The notes beneath the pieces are model-generated. The model saw only the letters and a program-made list of their open reading frames with translations, did no database searches and was not told the DNA's origin. Of a stretch of 64,000 bases of DNA, positions 63,607 through 64,000 are shown piece by piece. A program made the position numbers and the translations under genes. The DNA is from Methylomarinum sp. Ch1-1 (GTDB taxonomy: Bacteria > Pseudomonadota > Gammaproteobacteria > Methylococcales > Methylomonadaceae), in contig NZ_CP157743.1 in the NCBI RefSeq assembly GCF_030717995.2, positions 3,808,501-3,872,500 of the forward strand, written 5' to 3'. Numbering within the stretch: position 1 is the stretch's first letter; each line of letters starts with the position of its first letter.

Positions 63607-63988
63607 TCTCAATGGCTAAGCGGCGACGCATGCGCCCCCACCGACCGTGTGTCCGACCAAATTCATATAGGGCGACCAGAAAAAAGAACAAAGTCATTAA
63701 GGCGTCGTTGATCCATTCGCGCAGCGAACGGGTGAATTCGAACGCACCGATCTTAATACCCGCAGGCGTTTCTCAGGCTTCCAGGAACAGATGAGCCCAC
63801 GCTGAGTTGGATAAAACCAACGCGGCAATGGTAAACAGCAGAAGAACTGTGCCCGCAGTCGCCTCTATCCGCAAGAATCGTATAATGGGCTTTGTCAGCC
63901 AATCAATCAGTTCCGAGGGATGGGGAGTTCCTTCATTAATCTGTCGACCTTTATTCTTTTTTTCTGCCACCACATTTTGTTCCATCAC
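63607..63988 (-). pseudogene. nhaA: Broken 5' part of a Na+/H+ antiporter gene (NhaA)
   Basis: The frame starts MEQNVVAEKK at 63985 (GTG at 63988 also in frame) and contains the NhaA N-terminus PIIRFLRIEATAGTVLLLFT followed by ALVLSNSAWAHLFLEA. A TGA then stands where the family has tryptophan. The same frame continues with FEFTRSLREWINDALMTLFFFLVAL, the next conserved NhaA segment, then leaves the family and stops beside the repeat at 63606. It therefore has both a nonsense codon and a 3' truncation. Confidence 0.85.
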
Positions 63989-64000
63989 TGATGGTATCCT

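Noticed and set aside
1-64000. tRNA, rRNA, riboswitch or prophage genes
   Set aside because: None of the characteristic sequences was seen by reading; a covariance-model search would be needed to exclude small RNAs.

Overview
The window looks like chromosomal DNA of a gammaproteobacterium, most likely a type I methanotroph (Methylococcales). That assignment is an inference. It rests on Pseudomonas-like gene orders (surA-lptD divergent from amgK-murU; nagZ near hpt and methylthioinosine phosphorylase), a Rof-type Rho regulator, a Tad pilus locus, and intergenic regions crowded with GTAG/CTAC-ended palindromic repeats. No methane-oxidation gene, rRNA, tRNA or CRISPR array is visible.

Region 1 (about 0-19.4 kb) is mostly housekeeping. 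It holds an H-NS-like protein, a DUF2914 membrane protein, the 2-oxoglutarate dehydrogenase genes sucA-sucB-lpd followed by a metallo-beta-lactamase-fold hydrolase, a stand-alone DbpA-type RNA-binding protein, surA and lptD (outer-membrane biogenesis), amgK-murU (peptidoglycan sugar recycling), dodecin, a Rof-like protein with an unknown membrane protein, a HIT protein and a FliL-like protein. The intergenic regions at 7.66-8.6, 15.0-15.7, 17.1-17.9 and 18.8-19.4 kb are mosaics of short palindromic repeats. One block of about 600 bp occurs in inverted orientation on both sides of the surA-lptD-amgK-murU segment. The most striking coding oddity is the E3 subunit: the first redox-active cysteine is phenylalanine.

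Region 2 (19.4-52.1 kb) is a Tad (Flp pilus) locus on the minus strand, split in two. tadA-tadB-tadC-tadD lie at 46.8-52.1 kb. flp, an AAA ATPase, cpaB, the secretin, a small lipoprotein, three TadE/G proteins and tadZ/cpaE lie at 19.4-28.2 kb. Between them is about 18.5 kb of accessory DNA: polytopic membrane proteins, two glycosyltransferases, a methyltransferase, a sterol desaturase-creatininase fusion, an acyltransferase, and a pile of insertion sequences (IS66, three IS4-family copies, an IS110 unit, an IS3 remnant). Most ends and target-site duplications can be read directly. A second, IS-interrupted copy of the 3' part of the fusion gene lies in the pile.

Region 3 (52.1-64 kb) carries nagZ, the hpt-methylthioinosine phosphorylase pair, and a group of tiny hydrophobic proteins (lmo0937, Thivi_2564 and DUF3309 types) beside a Crp/Fnr regulator. 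It ends in a nested set of mobile DNA. A long inverted repeat surrounds the DUF3309-Crp/Fnr segment. Its right arm is broken by a 135-bp MITE, a group II intron sitting in the terminal repeat of that MITE, and a second, frameshifted IS110 unit. A broken nhaA closes the window.

Together the genes cover TCA-cycle metabolism, envelope assembly and recycling, an adhesive pilus with possible surface glycosylation, purine/methylthioadenosine salvage and stress-type small membrane proteins, in a genome actively reshaped by REP-like repeats, MITEs, IS elements and an intron.
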